Assembly: GCA_030426805.1 (NCBI GenBank)
Contig: JAUHXU010000002.1
Location: 558,001 to 622,000, forward strand
Length of the DNA: 64,000 bases
Source: a bacterium
Lineage (GTDB): Bacteria; Planctomycetota; JAFGQW01
Reading direction: 5' to 3'
Under the pieces are notes generated by a model that was given only the letters and a program-made list of their open reading frames with translations, had not been told where the DNA came from and did no database searches. This document shows, piece by piece, positions 1-8,427 of this stretch. Position numbers and translations under genes: made by a program. Every line of letters starts with the position of its first letter. Positions within the stretch are counted from its first letter, which is position 1.

Positions 1-1
1 C

Positions 2-49
2 GGCCCGTGCGCCACCTGGGTCGACGGCCGCCGCGTCTGGCGGCGGTGA
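2..49 (+). CDS. 3' end of an upstream gene, possibly amidohydrolase-like (partial)
   Basis: Frame 2 is open from the window edge and gives GPCATWVDGRRVWRR followed by TGA. A tail of the form TWVDGRxVWR is common at the C-terminus of amidohydrolase-family enzymes, where a final beta strand completes the small sandwich domain. Only 15 residues are visible, so this assignment is weak; the stretch could equally be non-coding leader of the next gene. Confidence 0.3.
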   Translation, partial: GPCATWVDGRRVWRR

Positions 50-107
50 CGCCATTGCGGGACACCGGCGTGGAAGCCGGGTAGACTGCCGGCGAAGGGA
101 CCCCTCG

Positions 108-1535
108 ATGCGCGCGTTCGCCGCTCTTGTCTTGCTCGTGATCCTCGGCGCGCCCGCGCGAGCCGACGTCTTCCACTGGCGGTTCGAAGATCTTCGGGTC
201 GCGTCGCCGTGCGGGCGGTGGTCGGCGATCGTCACGCGCGAGGGGCGCGAGCGGAAGGTGCGGGTCGAGATCTACGAGCGCCGCGCCGTGGGCGACACGC
301 GCCGCGATGCGTCGTGTGCGTGGCGGCGTTGGGATCGGATTCTCCAGCCGCGCGAGACCGATCGGCTCGTCGGCTGCTGCGAGGTCGCGACGGTACCGCG
401 GTACGTCTACATGACCCACTCGCCGACGCGGCTCGTGTTCGTCGACAGTGAACGCTACGGGCGTGGCCGGCTCGTCACGATGATCGACCCGCGGGGGCAC
501 GAGCTGGCGACCTACGACATGCGGTCGCTGTTCGCCGGGCGCAAGCGGACGTTCGGCGAGTCGACGTCGCGGACGTGGTGGAGCGACTGGCACTTCTTCT
601 CGCACGGCCGGCTCGTGCTCGTCGTCAACCGCGGCCACGGTCGCGGGGATCCGCTCGACTACACCTACTCGTCGTCCGAAGACACCGAGCCGTATGAACT
701 CGTCGCCGTGTCGCTCGCGGACGGATCGCTCGTTGCGCCCGATCCTCGCTGGGTGCTCCCGCATGCGCTCGATCGCCGCTCGATTCATCGCGGCGCGGCG
801 CTGACGATCGCGCGGCGATATCGCATCGCCGAGGCGCTCCCGATCGCCGAGCGTATCGCGTTCGACACGACCCAGGCGCTGGACGCGCGGCTCCACGCGG
901 CGGACACGGCGACTGCGCTCGGCTCGACACGGAGCGTGAAGCGCCTGTTCCTCGCCGCGGCGCAGACGTCCGGGCATCGAGCGCAGACCTACGCGATTCG
1001 CCGTCTCGGGTGCGTCGTCGGCGAGGCGGCCGCGCCGGTGCTCCGCACGATCCTCGAGCAAGACGGACACCTGTGGGACGTCGGCGCCGCACTCGACTCG
1101 ATCGGCCCGGCACTCGCCCCGACGATGATCGAGTGGCTCGACGATCCCGAGGCCGACCCGGACGTGCGAATGGTCGCCGCGGTTCGGCTCGGCGCCTGGA
1201 AGTCGCGCGATGCGATCGAGCCCCTCTACCGAGCGGTCCACCACGGGCCTGCGTCGCTCGCCGGGAGGGCGGCGAGAAGTCTCGGCACGATCGGTCCGCC
1301 CGACCTCGTCGACCGATTCTGCCGCGTGCTCCGAGCCGGCGGGCCGGGGGTCGAAGGGGTTGCCAACCACTTCCGCGTGCACCCGACCGAACGTGCGCGG
1401 GACGCGCTCGACGCAGCCTTGCGTCGAATGCGGGACGGATCAGAGTCGATGGTTCGTTTCTCCGTGGAGGACGCGCTCGACACGCTCGACGTCCTCGCGA
1501 CGATCCGCCGCTGCCTCATGCTGCGCCCGCACTGA
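108..1535 (+). CDS. Exported HEAT-repeat protein
   Basis: 475 aa. The first 19 residues form a signal peptide (hydrophobic LVLLVILGAP, AxA-type cleavage at ARA|D), so the protein should be periplasmic or surface-exposed. Residues about 20-240 are beta-rich and unrecognised. From about 265 to the end, helical pairs of HEAT/PBS-lyase type follow, for example around VRMVAAVRLGAWKSRDAIEP. Such arrays are usually protein-binding scaffolds. The ATG is preceded by AAGGGA at 95-100 with 7-nt spacing. A TAGACT -10-like element lies at 82-87, but TTGCGG at 55-60 is 21 nt away, so the promoter is doubtful. No enzymatic motif was seen and the role is unknown. Confidence 0.85.
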   Translation: MRAFAALVLLVILGAPARADVFHWRFEDLRVASPCGRWSAIVTREGRERKVRVEIYERRAVGDTRRDASCAWRRWDRILQPRETDRLVGCCEVATVPRYVYMTHSPTRLVFVDSERYGRGRLVTMIDPRGHELATYDMRSLFAGRKRTFGESTSRTWWSDWHFFSHGRLVLVVNRGHGRGDPLDYTYSSSEDTEPYELVAVSLADGSLVAPDPRWVLPHALDRRSIHRGAALTIARRYRIAEALPIAERIAFDTTQALDARLHAADTATALGSTRSVKRLFLAAAQTSGHRAQTYAIRRLGCVVGEAAAPVLRTILEQDGHLWDVGAALDSIGPALAPTMIEWLDDPEADPDVRMVAAVRLGAWKSRDAIEPLYRAVHHGPASLAGRAARSLGTIGPPDLVDRFCRVLRAGGPGVEGVANHFRVHPTERARDALDAALRRMRDGSESMVRFSVEDALDTLDVLATIRRCLMLRPH

Positions 1536-1616
1536 TCTCGTCGCGTGGCGACGCGACGGATCTGCCGATGCGCTGGTAGACTGGGCGTTCGGTGAGGCCG
1601 ATCGGAAGGAAGAGTG

Positions 1617-2579
1617 ATGAAGCACGCAGTTCAGGTCGCCTGTGCGATTGCGCTGGTCGCGGGGATCGCCGCGACGCAGGACGGTCCCGTACCGACGGGC
1701 GATGAGGCAAGACCGAAGCGCACGGCCATTCCCGGCACAGCGGCGACGATCGTGTTGCCGGCGGGGTTCGCGACGGCCGAAGGGGCGCCCGGGTTTTCGC
1801 ACGTGGCATCGGGCGCGTCGATCGTCGTGACCGAGATTCCCGGGCCGTTCGCGGCGCTCTCGCTTGCGTTCTCTCCGGCGGCGCTGCAGACCAAGGGGAT
1901 GAGCGTCGTGTCGCGGCGCGCCGGGATGTTCCTCGGACACAGCGGTATCCTCGTCCACGCGATCCAACTCGTCGACGACCGCCGGGTCGAGAAGCGGATC
2001 CTGCTGATCGGCGACGACAAGGCGTCGTTGATGGTGAACGCGACGGTCCCGGAGTCGCACGCGAGGAAACTCGCGACGGTGTTGCACGCCGCGGTGACGT
2101 CGGTCGAGTGGGCGCGCAAGGGCCGCGTGGATCCGTTCGCGACGGCCGGCTTCCGACTCGCGGTGGACGGCCTCCGGTTCGCGGGCCGATCCGGCGAGGA
2201 ACTGGTCTTCACGAATGACGGCGGCATCCCCCTCGCAAAGCCCGGCGACGCGAGACTCATCGCCTGCCGCGCGACACCGCCGAAGAAGATCGACTCGATC
2301 GAGGCCGCCGCCCGCGCGCGCCTCGTGGCGACTCCCGGCCTGAAAGACGTGTCCGACGTCGTCGCCGCGACGATCCGGGTCGACGACATGGAGGCGATCG
2401 AGCTCACCGCGATCGCGACCGCCAAACACGGCGGGCACCCGCTCGCGGTCTACCAACTGTTCGCGGTGGCGATGGACGGCAGCTACGTCGTGACCGGCAC
2501 CGCCGGCCGCGCGAACGCGAAGCCGGCCCTCGCAGCATTCCGCAAGACCGCCCGCAGCCTGAAGCGTTCGAAGCGGTAG
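1617..2579 (+). CDS. Exported protein of unknown function, possibly DcrB/PsbP-like
   Basis: 320 aa. ATG at 1617 is chosen over GTG at 1614 because AAGGA at 1606-1610 sits 6 nt from the ATG. The N-terminus MKHAVQVACAIALVAGIAA is a signal peptide, probably cleaved near ATQDG. The mature protein seems to hold two similar alpha/beta modules (about 40-165 and 170-315). Each contains a GF.. strand entry, a self-contained sheet and a C-terminal helix, which loosely resembles the DcrB/DUF1795/PsbP fold; that is a pattern impression only. A TAGACT -10-like box lies at 1576-1581. The gene ends 3 nt before the convergent neighbour. Confidence 0.75.
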   Translation: MKHAVQVACAIALVAGIAATQDGPVPTGDEARPKRTAIPGTAATIVLPAGFATAEGAPGFSHVASGASIVVTEIPGPFAALSLAFSPAALQTKGMSVVSRRAGMFLGHSGILVHAIQLVDDRRVEKRILLIGDDKASLMVNATVPESHARKLATVLHAAVTSVEWARKGRVDPFATAGFRLAVDGLRFAGRSGEELVFTNDGGIPLAKPGDARLIACRATPPKKIDSIEAAARARLVATPGLKDVSDVVAATIRVDDMEAIELTAIATAKHGGHPLAVYQLFAVAMDGSYVVTGTAGRANAKPALAAFRKTARSLKRSKR

Positions 2580-2582
2580 TCG

Positions 2583-3296
2583 CTACTCGCGGAACGCCCC
2601 GCGCCGTTCGCCGTCGACGAAAACGGTCCGGTAGCGGATCAGGATTCGTTGATCGGCCGCGACTGCACCGAAGTCGCGATCGCCGATTCGCAGCCGCCCG
2701 TCGTCGACGCGCATCGTGAACGTCCGGAACCGAAGCGGCGGCGGCACCTTCTTCACCGCACCGAGCACACCCGGCCAGGGATCGCTCGGCGCGGCGTTTC
2801 CGCCTGCCGCCCGGAGGTCCGCACGGAGCCGATCCTCGATCGGATCCAACTCGTCCCGGTCGACCTCGATCAACCACCGCGCCCGGCCGTCCGTGTAGAG
2901 TCGGACGCGGCCCGCCAACTCGTCCCGCGGAAACGCGCGCTCGACGAGTCCGAACGTCGTCAGCATCAGATGCACCGCGCCGAGCAGCGCCAGCGCGCCA
3001 ACGATCGCGATCCGTCGCACCGCGTCGTCGCGTCGCCGTCGCCACACGAGCGGGACGAGCGCGACGACGAGCCACACCGCGAACGCTCCGTTGACGAGCA
3101 TCGCCCAGCCCCGAAGCCCGGGCCCGCCGAGCATCGGGTCGTAGAAGCGCACCGTACACACCTCGATGATGAGCCAGACCGTGAACAGCCCGACCCACAC
3201 GACCGCCGCCACCACCGCCCACACAGCCGCAGACCGATCCACCCGATCCGCCACCGCCGCTCCCGGCGGTGACCACCAGCGCCTGTCATTCCGCAC
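2583..3296 (-). CDS. Membrane protein of unknown function
   Basis: 237 aa from a GTG at 3296. This start is chosen because GGAGG at 3303-3307 is spaced 6 nt from it, whereas the longer open frame upstream is arginine-rich and does not look coding. Three hydrophobic helices are visible at about residues 20-43 (VWVGLFTVWLIIEV), 60-77 and 86-105, followed by a soluble C-terminal domain of about 130 residues with charged beta-rich sequence. No family recognised. It is convergent with the preceding gene, with a 3-nt gap, and lies downstream of the 638-nt gene-free stretch. Confidence 0.75.
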   Translation of the reverse strand: MRNDRRWWSPPGAAVADRVDRSAAVWAVVAAVVWVGLFTVWLIIEVCTVRFYDPMLGGPGLRGWAMLVNGAFAVWLVVALVPLVWRRRRDDAVRRIAIVGALALLGAVHLMLTTFGLVERAFPRDELAGRVRLYTDGRARWLIEVDRDELDPIEDRLRADLRAAGGNAAPSDPWPGVLGAVKKVPPPLRFRTFTMRVDDGRLRIGDRDFGAVAADQRILIRYRTVFVDGERRGAFRE

Positions 3297-3934
3297 GGCA
3301 CACCTCCGCGAGCAGGATACCCGGACCGATACGAGCAGCCTCGACCTCAGGTTCGGAGCCCTTCCGGGGAGGTGGCCAGAGCCGCGTTGGGTTTGGAAGC
3401 GTTTGGCGCACGGAATCTGCACCATTGCAGCGGCATGCTTGCGCGTGGCGGCCCTATCGTGCACCCAAGTGCCCGCGAAGCACCGACCGCGCCGCCGATC
3501 GGGTGCAGAATCACCACGCCACGCGCACACATCGCAACAATCGGTGCAGAATCGGCTCACGAAACGCAAGCAACGCCTCGCGAACGCCCCCCGGCGCCGT
3601 TCAACCCCCGCCAAACGCATCCGCACTCGACCCGCCCGCTCCGCTCACCCCGCCGACAACCCCCGCGAGACCGACGGCGGTTCGGGCGACCTCGCTGCGG
3701 GGGCCCCGGCGAGCCGCTGGTTCGGGGGCGTGGTGGCCCTGGCGAGCGATGTAGGCGCGAGCATGTTCGCCCGCTCCGGTTTCACTGACTTTCGCCCCGC
3801 GGCCCGGCGCGCCGTTTCACTTCGCCGCGCCCATGCTCGCGACGGGACGCCTCTTCAAGCGAGCCAGGGCCACCACGTCCCCGAGCCCCAACGCGCCGCC
3901 GCTACCCCCGCAGCCGAGGCCGCCCTCGACCCGC
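3297..3934. other. Gene-free stretch between a membrane-protein gene and carB
   Basis: These 638 nt separate two minus-strand genes. Frames that are open here overlap each other on both strands and give arginine/proline-rich products typical of shadow frames in high-GC DNA, so I call no gene. It holds short repeats: GGTGCAGAATC at 3502-3512 and 3543-3553, a one-mismatch inverted copy at 3413-3423, and the large inverted repeat described separately. The only regulatory element I can support is the GGAGG for the gene starting at 3296. Confidence 0.6.
3719..3887. repeat. Imperfect inverted repeat downstream of carB
   Basis: Outer arms of 25 nt at 3719-3743 and 3863-3887 are inverted copies with 23 of 25 matches, including the perfect 15-mer CGTGGTGGCCCTGGC. 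Inner 9-nt arms, GCGAGCATG at 3757-3765 and CATGCTCGC at 3832-3840, are perfect. The loop holds two copies of GTTTCACT. The pair could fold into a long stem in the carB 3' untranslated region, or be the remnant of a small mobile element. No transposase is near. Confidence 0.6.
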
Positions 3935-6900
3935 CTAGTACTCGCTCCATGCGCGGATCTCGAGATCTTCGCGCGTCTTCTTGCAGATCGCGTTCGCGAT
4001 CCGTTGGGCGAGTTGGATGTTCGTCACGAGCGGGATGCCGTGATCGACCGCCGAGCGGCGGATCGTGTAGTCGTTCTCGAGTTCGGCGTCGCTCGCATCC
4101 TTGGGGATGTTGACGACGAGATCGACCTTCTTGTCCTGGATCAGGTCGAGCGCGTTCGGCGATGTCTTCTCGGCCGGCCAGTGGACCGGCTCGACCGGGA
4201 CACCGCTCTCCTTCAGGAAATGCGCGGTGCCGTGCGTGCCGTAGAGCTTGACGCCCGCCCGGTGCAGGTCCTTCGCGCTGCGCAGGAACGCGACCTTCGA
4301 GTCGACCGGGCCGGTCGACAGGAGCACGCTCTCGATCGGCAGCCGATAGCCGACCGAGATCAGCGACTTCAGGAACGCGTCCTCGAAGTCCTCGCCGATG
4401 CAGCCGACCTCGCCGGTCGACGCCATCTCGACGCCGAGGATCGGGTCGGCGCCGACGAGCCGCGTGAAACTGAACTGCGGCGCCTTGACGCCGACGTAGT
4501 CCAGCTCGAACACCGACGCATCGACCGACCGGAAGGGCCGATCCATGATGATGCGCGTCGCGAGGTCGATGAAGTTCACGCGGAAGATCTTCGACGCGAA
4601 CGGGAACGAGCGCGATGCACGCAGGTTGCACTCGATCACCATGACGTCGTTGTCGCGCGCCATGAACTGGATGTTGAACGGCCCGTTGATGTTCAGCGCC
4701 TTCGCGACCTTCGCGGCGATCCGGCGCGCGCGGCGCGTCGTCTCGATGTAGGTGCGCTGCGGCGGCAGCACGAGCGTCGCGTCGCCGGAGTGGACGCCGG
4801 CGTTCTCGACGTGCTCGGAGATCGCGTAGACCTGGATCTCGCCGTCCTTGGCGACCGCGTCGACCTCGATCTCCTTGGCGCCGGTGATGAACTTCGTGAT
4901 CACCGTCGGGTGGTCTTCGCTGACGTCGGCCGCACGGGTCAGGACGTCGTCGAGGTCTTCCCGGTTCTCGGCCACCGCCATCGCGGCGCCCGACAACACG
5001 TAGGACGGACGCACGAGCACCGGGTAGCCGACCTCGTCGGCGAACGCCTCGGCAGACTCGATCGACGTCGCCTCGGTCCACGCGGGCTGGCCCACCTCGA
5101 GCGCGTCGCACAGCCCGGAGAACTTGTGCCGGTCCTCGGCGCGGTCGATGTCGGTGGGGGAGGTGCCGAGGATGCGGATCCCCGCCTTGTCGAGGCGCGG
5201 CGCGAGGTTGTTCGGCGTCTGCCCACCCATGCTGACGATCACGCCGTGGGCCATCTCGAACTCGAACACTTCGCGGACCGTCTCGAACGTGATCTCGTCG
5301 AAGTAGAGGCGGTCGCACTCGTCGTAGTCGGTGCTGACCGTCTCGGGGTTGCAGTTGAGCATCAGCGTCTTGTAGCCGAGCTCGCGCAACGTGCGGACAG
5401 TGTTGACGCAGCACCAGTCGAACTCGACCGAACTGCCGATGCGATACGCACCGGGCCCGAGCACGAGGACCGCCTGGTTCTTCTCGCTGAACGCGATGTC
5501 GTGCTCGGCACCGTGATACGTGAGGTAGAGGTAGTTCGTCTGCGCCGGATACTCGGCCGCGAGCGTGTCGATCTGCTTCACCCACGGCCGGATGCCGTGC
5601 GTGAGCCGCGCGTCGCGCACGTCGTCGCCGGTCTCGCCGTCGCGGTAGAGGCCGATCTGGCGGTCGGAGAAGCCGTGCTGCTTGAAGCCGAGCAGTTCGT
5701 CGCGCTCGAGCGCGCGGCCCGCCGTCTGTGCGATCGTCTCGCGCATCGTCGCGATCCGACGCACGCGCTCGAGGAACCAGCGGTCGATCGCGGTCAGTTC
5801 GTGCGCTTCGGCGACGCTCATGCCCTGCTGGAACGCGCGAGCGAGCGCGAACATCCGCCGATCGGTCGGGTGGCGCAGCTCGTCCTTCAGGTCGTCGAAC
5901 GCCATCCCGTCGTTCGGGATGATGCCCTCCTCGCCGATGTCGAGCATCCGGTAGGCCTTCTGCACCGCCTCCTCGAACGAGCGGCCGATCGCCATCACCT
6001 CGCCGACCGACTTCATGCCGGAGCCGAGGCGGGTCGAGACCATCCGGAACTTCTTGAGGTCCCAGCGCGGGACCTTCACGACGATGTAGTCGAGCGCCGG
6101 CTCGAAGCACGCGCCGGTGACGCCGGTCACCGAGTTCGGCACCGTGTTCAGCGGGTGGCCGAGCGCGAGCTTCGCGGCGACGAACGCGAGCGGGTAGCCG
6201 GTCGCCTTCGACGCGAGCGCGGAGCTTCGCGACAGGCGTGCGTTCACCTCGATGATCCGGTAGTCGTCGGACTTCGGGTCGAACGCGTACTGGATGTTGC
6301 ACTCGCCGACGATGCCGAGGTGGCGGATCACCTTGATCGCGACCTCGCGCAGCTTGTGATACTCGTGGTTCGTGAGCGTCTGGCTCGGGGCGACGACGAC
6401 GGACTCTCCGGTGTGGATGCCCATCGGGTCGAAGTTTTCCATGTTGCAGACGGTCACGCAGTTGTCGTACGCATCGCGCACGACCTCGTACTCGACCTCT
6501 TTCCAGCCCTGCAACCACTCTTCGACGAGCACCTGGTCGGTGTGGGAGAACGCGGCGCGCGCGCGCGCTTCGAGTTCGTCGGCGTTCTTGCACTGTCCGG
6601 AGCCGAGACCGCCCAGTGCGTACGCGATGCGCATCATCACCGGGTAGCCGATCGTCTCGGCCGCCGCGAGCGCTTCGTCCACGCTGTGCGCGGTCTGGCT
6701 ACGCGGATACTTCGCGTCGATCTCGGAGAGCCGCGCGTTGAAGAGCCCGCGGTCTTCCGTCTCGCGAATGACCTGCACCGGCGTGCCGAGGATGCGGACG
6801 TCGTGCTTCGCGAAGACGCCGGCTGCTTCGAGGGCGACGCCGCAGTTGAGCGCCGTCTGGCCGCCGAAGCTCAGGAAGACGCCGTCGGGCTTTTCCTTCT

Positions 6901-7180
6901 CGATCACGCGCTCGACGAAGTAGGGCGTGACCGGCAGGAAGTAGACCTCGTCGGCGAGGTAGTCCGACGTCTGGATCGTCGCGATGTTCGGGTTGACGAG
7001 GACCGTGCGGACGCCCTCTTCGCGCAGTGCCTTGATCGCTTGGGAGCCGGAGTAGTCGAACTCGCCGGCCTCGCCGATCTTCAGCGCCGAGCTGCCGAGG
7101 ATCAGCACTTTCTTCGGCAGGTCGAGGTGCGAGCCGTTGCGGCCGGCGATGCCGGCGCCCGCGGGCGGGGGCACGTTCAC
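3935..7180 (-). CDS. carB: Carbamoyl-phosphate synthase large subunit
   Basis: 1081 aa, the usual length for CarB. It makes carbamoyl phosphate from bicarbonate, ammonia supplied by CarA and two ATP, feeding pyrimidine and arginine synthesis in the cytoplasm. The sequence shows the duplicated synthetase halves: KVLILGSSALKIGEAGEFDY near residue 24 opens the first, with an ATP-grasp domain, and VLGPGAYRIGSSVEFDW near 570 opens the second. An MGS-like allosteric domain with KDLHRAGVKLYGTHGTAHFL closes the protein. The GTG start at 7180 overlaps the carA stop as GTGA, so the two are translationally coupled. A very small uncertainty concerns the start only. Confidence 0.98.
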   Translation of the reverse strand: MNVPPPAGAGIAGRNGSHLDLPKKVLILGSSALKIGEAGEFDYSGSQAIKALREEGVRTVLVNPNIATIQTSDYLADEVYFLPVTPYFVERVIEKEKPDGVFLSFGGQTALNCGVALEAAGVFAKHDVRILGTPVQVIRETEDRGLFNARLSEIDAKYPRSQTAHSVDEALAAAETIGYPVMMRIAYALGGLGSGQCKNADELEARARAAFSHTDQVLVEEWLQGWKEVEYEVVRDAYDNCVTVCNMENFDPMGIHTGESVVVAPSQTLTNHEYHKLREVAIKVIRHLGIVGECNIQYAFDPKSDDYRIIEVNARLSRSSALASKATGYPLAFVAAKLALGHPLNTVPNSVTGVTGACFEPALDYIVVKVPRWDLKKFRMVSTRLGSGMKSVGEVMAIGRSFEEAVQKAYRMLDIGEEGIIPNDGMAFDDLKDELRHPTDRRMFALARAFQQGMSVAEAHELTAIDRWFLERVRRIATMRETIAQTAGRALERDELLGFKQHGFSDRQIGLYRDGETGDDVRDARLTHGIRPWVKQIDTLAAEYPAQTNYLYLTYHGAEHDIAFSEKNQAVLVLGPGAYRIGSSVEFDWCCVNTVRTLRELGYKTLMLNCNPETVSTDYDECDRLYFDEITFETVREVFEFEMAHGVIVSMGGQTPNNLAPRLDKAGIRILGTSPTDIDRAEDRHKFSGLCDALEVGQPAWTEATSIESAEAFADEVGYPVLVRPSYVLSGAAMAVAENREDLDDVLTRAADVSEDHPTVITKFITGAKEIEVDAVAKDGEIQVYAISEHVENAGVHSGDATLVLPPQRTYIETTRRARRIAAKVAKALNINGPFNIQFMARDNDVMVIECNLRASRSFPFASKIFRVNFIDLATRIIMDRPFRSVDASVFELDYVGVKAPQFSFTRLVGADPILGVEMASTGEVGCIGEDFEDAFLKSLISVGYRLPIESVLLSTGPVDSKVAFLRSAKDLHRAGVKLYGTHGTAHFLKESGVPVEPVHWPAEKTSPNALDLIQDKKVDLVVNIPKDASDAELENDYTIRRSAVDHGIPLVTNIQLAQRIANAICKKTREDLEIRAWSEY

Positions 7181-8259
7181 GGCAGCATCTCCATGAAGCG
7201 CTTGAAGAGGTCCATCGTGTCGGTCGGGCCCGGCGTGCATTCCGGGTGGAACTGCACGCTGCGAAGCGGCTTGTACTCGTGCCGCAACCCTTCGTTCGTG
7301 CCGTCGTTCGCGTTGACGAACCACTCGCGCCAGCCCTCGGGCAGCGTGTGCCCGTTGACCGCGAAGCCGTGGTTCTGCGACGTGACGTAGCAGCGCCGCG
7401 TGCCGACTTCGATGCACGGCTGGTTCTGTGCGCGGTGGCCGAACTTGAGCTTGTAGGTGTCGGCGCCGGCCGCGAGTGCGAGCAGCTGGTTGCCGAGGCA
7501 GATGCCGAACACCGGGATCCCGCCGTCGTCGATCGCGCGGCGGATGTTCGCGATCGACACGTCCGCCATCTTGGGATCGCCGGGGCCGTTCGACAGGAAG
7601 AGTCCGTCGAACTCCTCGGTGAAGAAGTCGTAGTCCCACGGGACGCGGAGCACGCGCGCGCCGGCGCGGACCAGGCTGCGGATGATGTTCACCTTCGCGC
7701 CGGTGTCGAGCAGCACGACGCGCGGGCCGTCGTTGTCCTCGCCGTACCAACGCGGCTCGGGCGTGCTCACCTTCGCGACGAGGTTCGTGATGTTCGGGTC
7801 CTCGAACGCGATGTCCTCGCCCTCGGGGACGAGTTTCGCGAGCATCGCGCCCTTTTCGCGGATGTGCTTCGCGAGCGCGCGGGTGTCGACGCCTTGAATG
7901 CCCGGCACGCCGGATTCGTCCATCCACTCGTGGAGGCTCTTCGACGCGGTCCAGTGCGACGTGTCGTGGGCGAGCGTCGAGATCGCGAGCGCGGCGACCT
8001 GCATCCGGTCCGACTCGAAGTGAGCCGGCAAGCCGAATTCGTCGATCGCGGTGGGGTCCGGGACGCCGTAGTTGCCGACCAGCGGGTAGGTCGAGACGAG
8101 GATCTGTCCCGCGTAGGACGGGTCGGTCATCGACTCCGGGTAGCCCATCATCCCGGTGTTGAAGACGACCTCGCCCGCTACCGCGACGGGGCGACCGAAC
8201 AGCGTGCCTTTGAACTCGCTGCCGTCCTCGAGAATCAGTCGTCCTGGCTGTCCGGTCAT
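7177..8259 (-). CDS. carA: Carbamoyl-phosphate synthase small (glutaminase) subunit
   Basis: 360 aa. CarA hydrolyses glutamine and channels ammonia to CarB. The N-terminal half is the CPSase small-chain domain (GEVVFNTGMMGYPESMTDPS). The C-terminal half is a class I glutamine amidotransferase with nucleophile Cys254 in FGICLGNQ and His338/Glu340 in VQFHPE. The ATG at 8259 opens a typical CarA N-terminus (RLILEDGSEFKG); a longer open frame upstream is a shadow. A TATACT -10 box on the minus strand at 8279-8274 lies 14 nt before the ATG, implying a very short leader. carA precedes carB in one transcription unit; no other pyrimidine gene is adjacent. Confidence 0.98.
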   Translation of the reverse strand: MTGQPGRLILEDGSEFKGTLFGRPVAVAGEVVFNTGMMGYPESMTDPSYAGQILVSTYPLVGNYGVPDPTAIDEFGLPAHFESDRMQVAALAISTLAHDTSHWTASKSLHEWMDESGVPGIQGVDTRALAKHIREKGAMLAKLVPEGEDIAFEDPNITNLVAKVSTPEPRWYGEDNDGPRVVLLDTGAKVNIIRSLVRAGARVLRVPWDYDFFTEEFDGLFLSNGPGDPKMADVSIANIRRAIDDGGIPVFGICLGNQLLALAAGADTYKLKFGHRAQNQPCIEVGTRRCYVTSQNHGFAVNGHTLPEGWREWFVNANDGTNEGLRHEYKPLRSVQFHPECTPGPTDTMDLFKRFMEMLP

Positions 8260-8273
8260 CGTGGGTCGGGCGA

Positions 8274-8279
8274 AGTATA
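8274..8279 (-). promoter_or_regulatory. -10 element of the carAB promoter
   Basis: Reading the minus strand, TATACT matches the sigma-70 -10 consensus at five of six bases and sits 14 nt before the carA ATG. No good -35 is seen at 16-18 nt, so the call rests on the -10 and its position. Confidence 0.4.
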
Positions 8280-8361
8280 GCGCTGTGTCGAACGACGGCC
8301 AGCGGAACTCGGACGCAAGTCGTCGCGGTTTCGAGACGCGTGTCGGTCGACGCTGCATCGA

Positions 8362-8391
8362 TTGCGCTCCGCCGCGCTCCCGTGCTATTCT
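8362..8391 (+). promoter_or_regulatory. Sigma-70-like promoter of the exported protein gene at 8428
   Basis: TTGCGC at 8362-8367 and TATTCT at 8386-8391 are separated by 18 nt. Transcription would start near 8398, leaving a leader of about 30 nt that contains the GGAGG at 8415-8419. Confidence 0.5.
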
Positions 8392-8427
8392 CGACCTCGT
8401 AGGGAGATTCTTCTGGAGGGGGCTTCC

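Noticed and set aside
3833..7390. Very long plus-strand open frame of 1185 codons opposite carB
   Set aside because: Its product is rich in Arg, Asp, Val and Leu without domains and lies exactly antisense to carB, a shadow frame typical of high-GC DNA.
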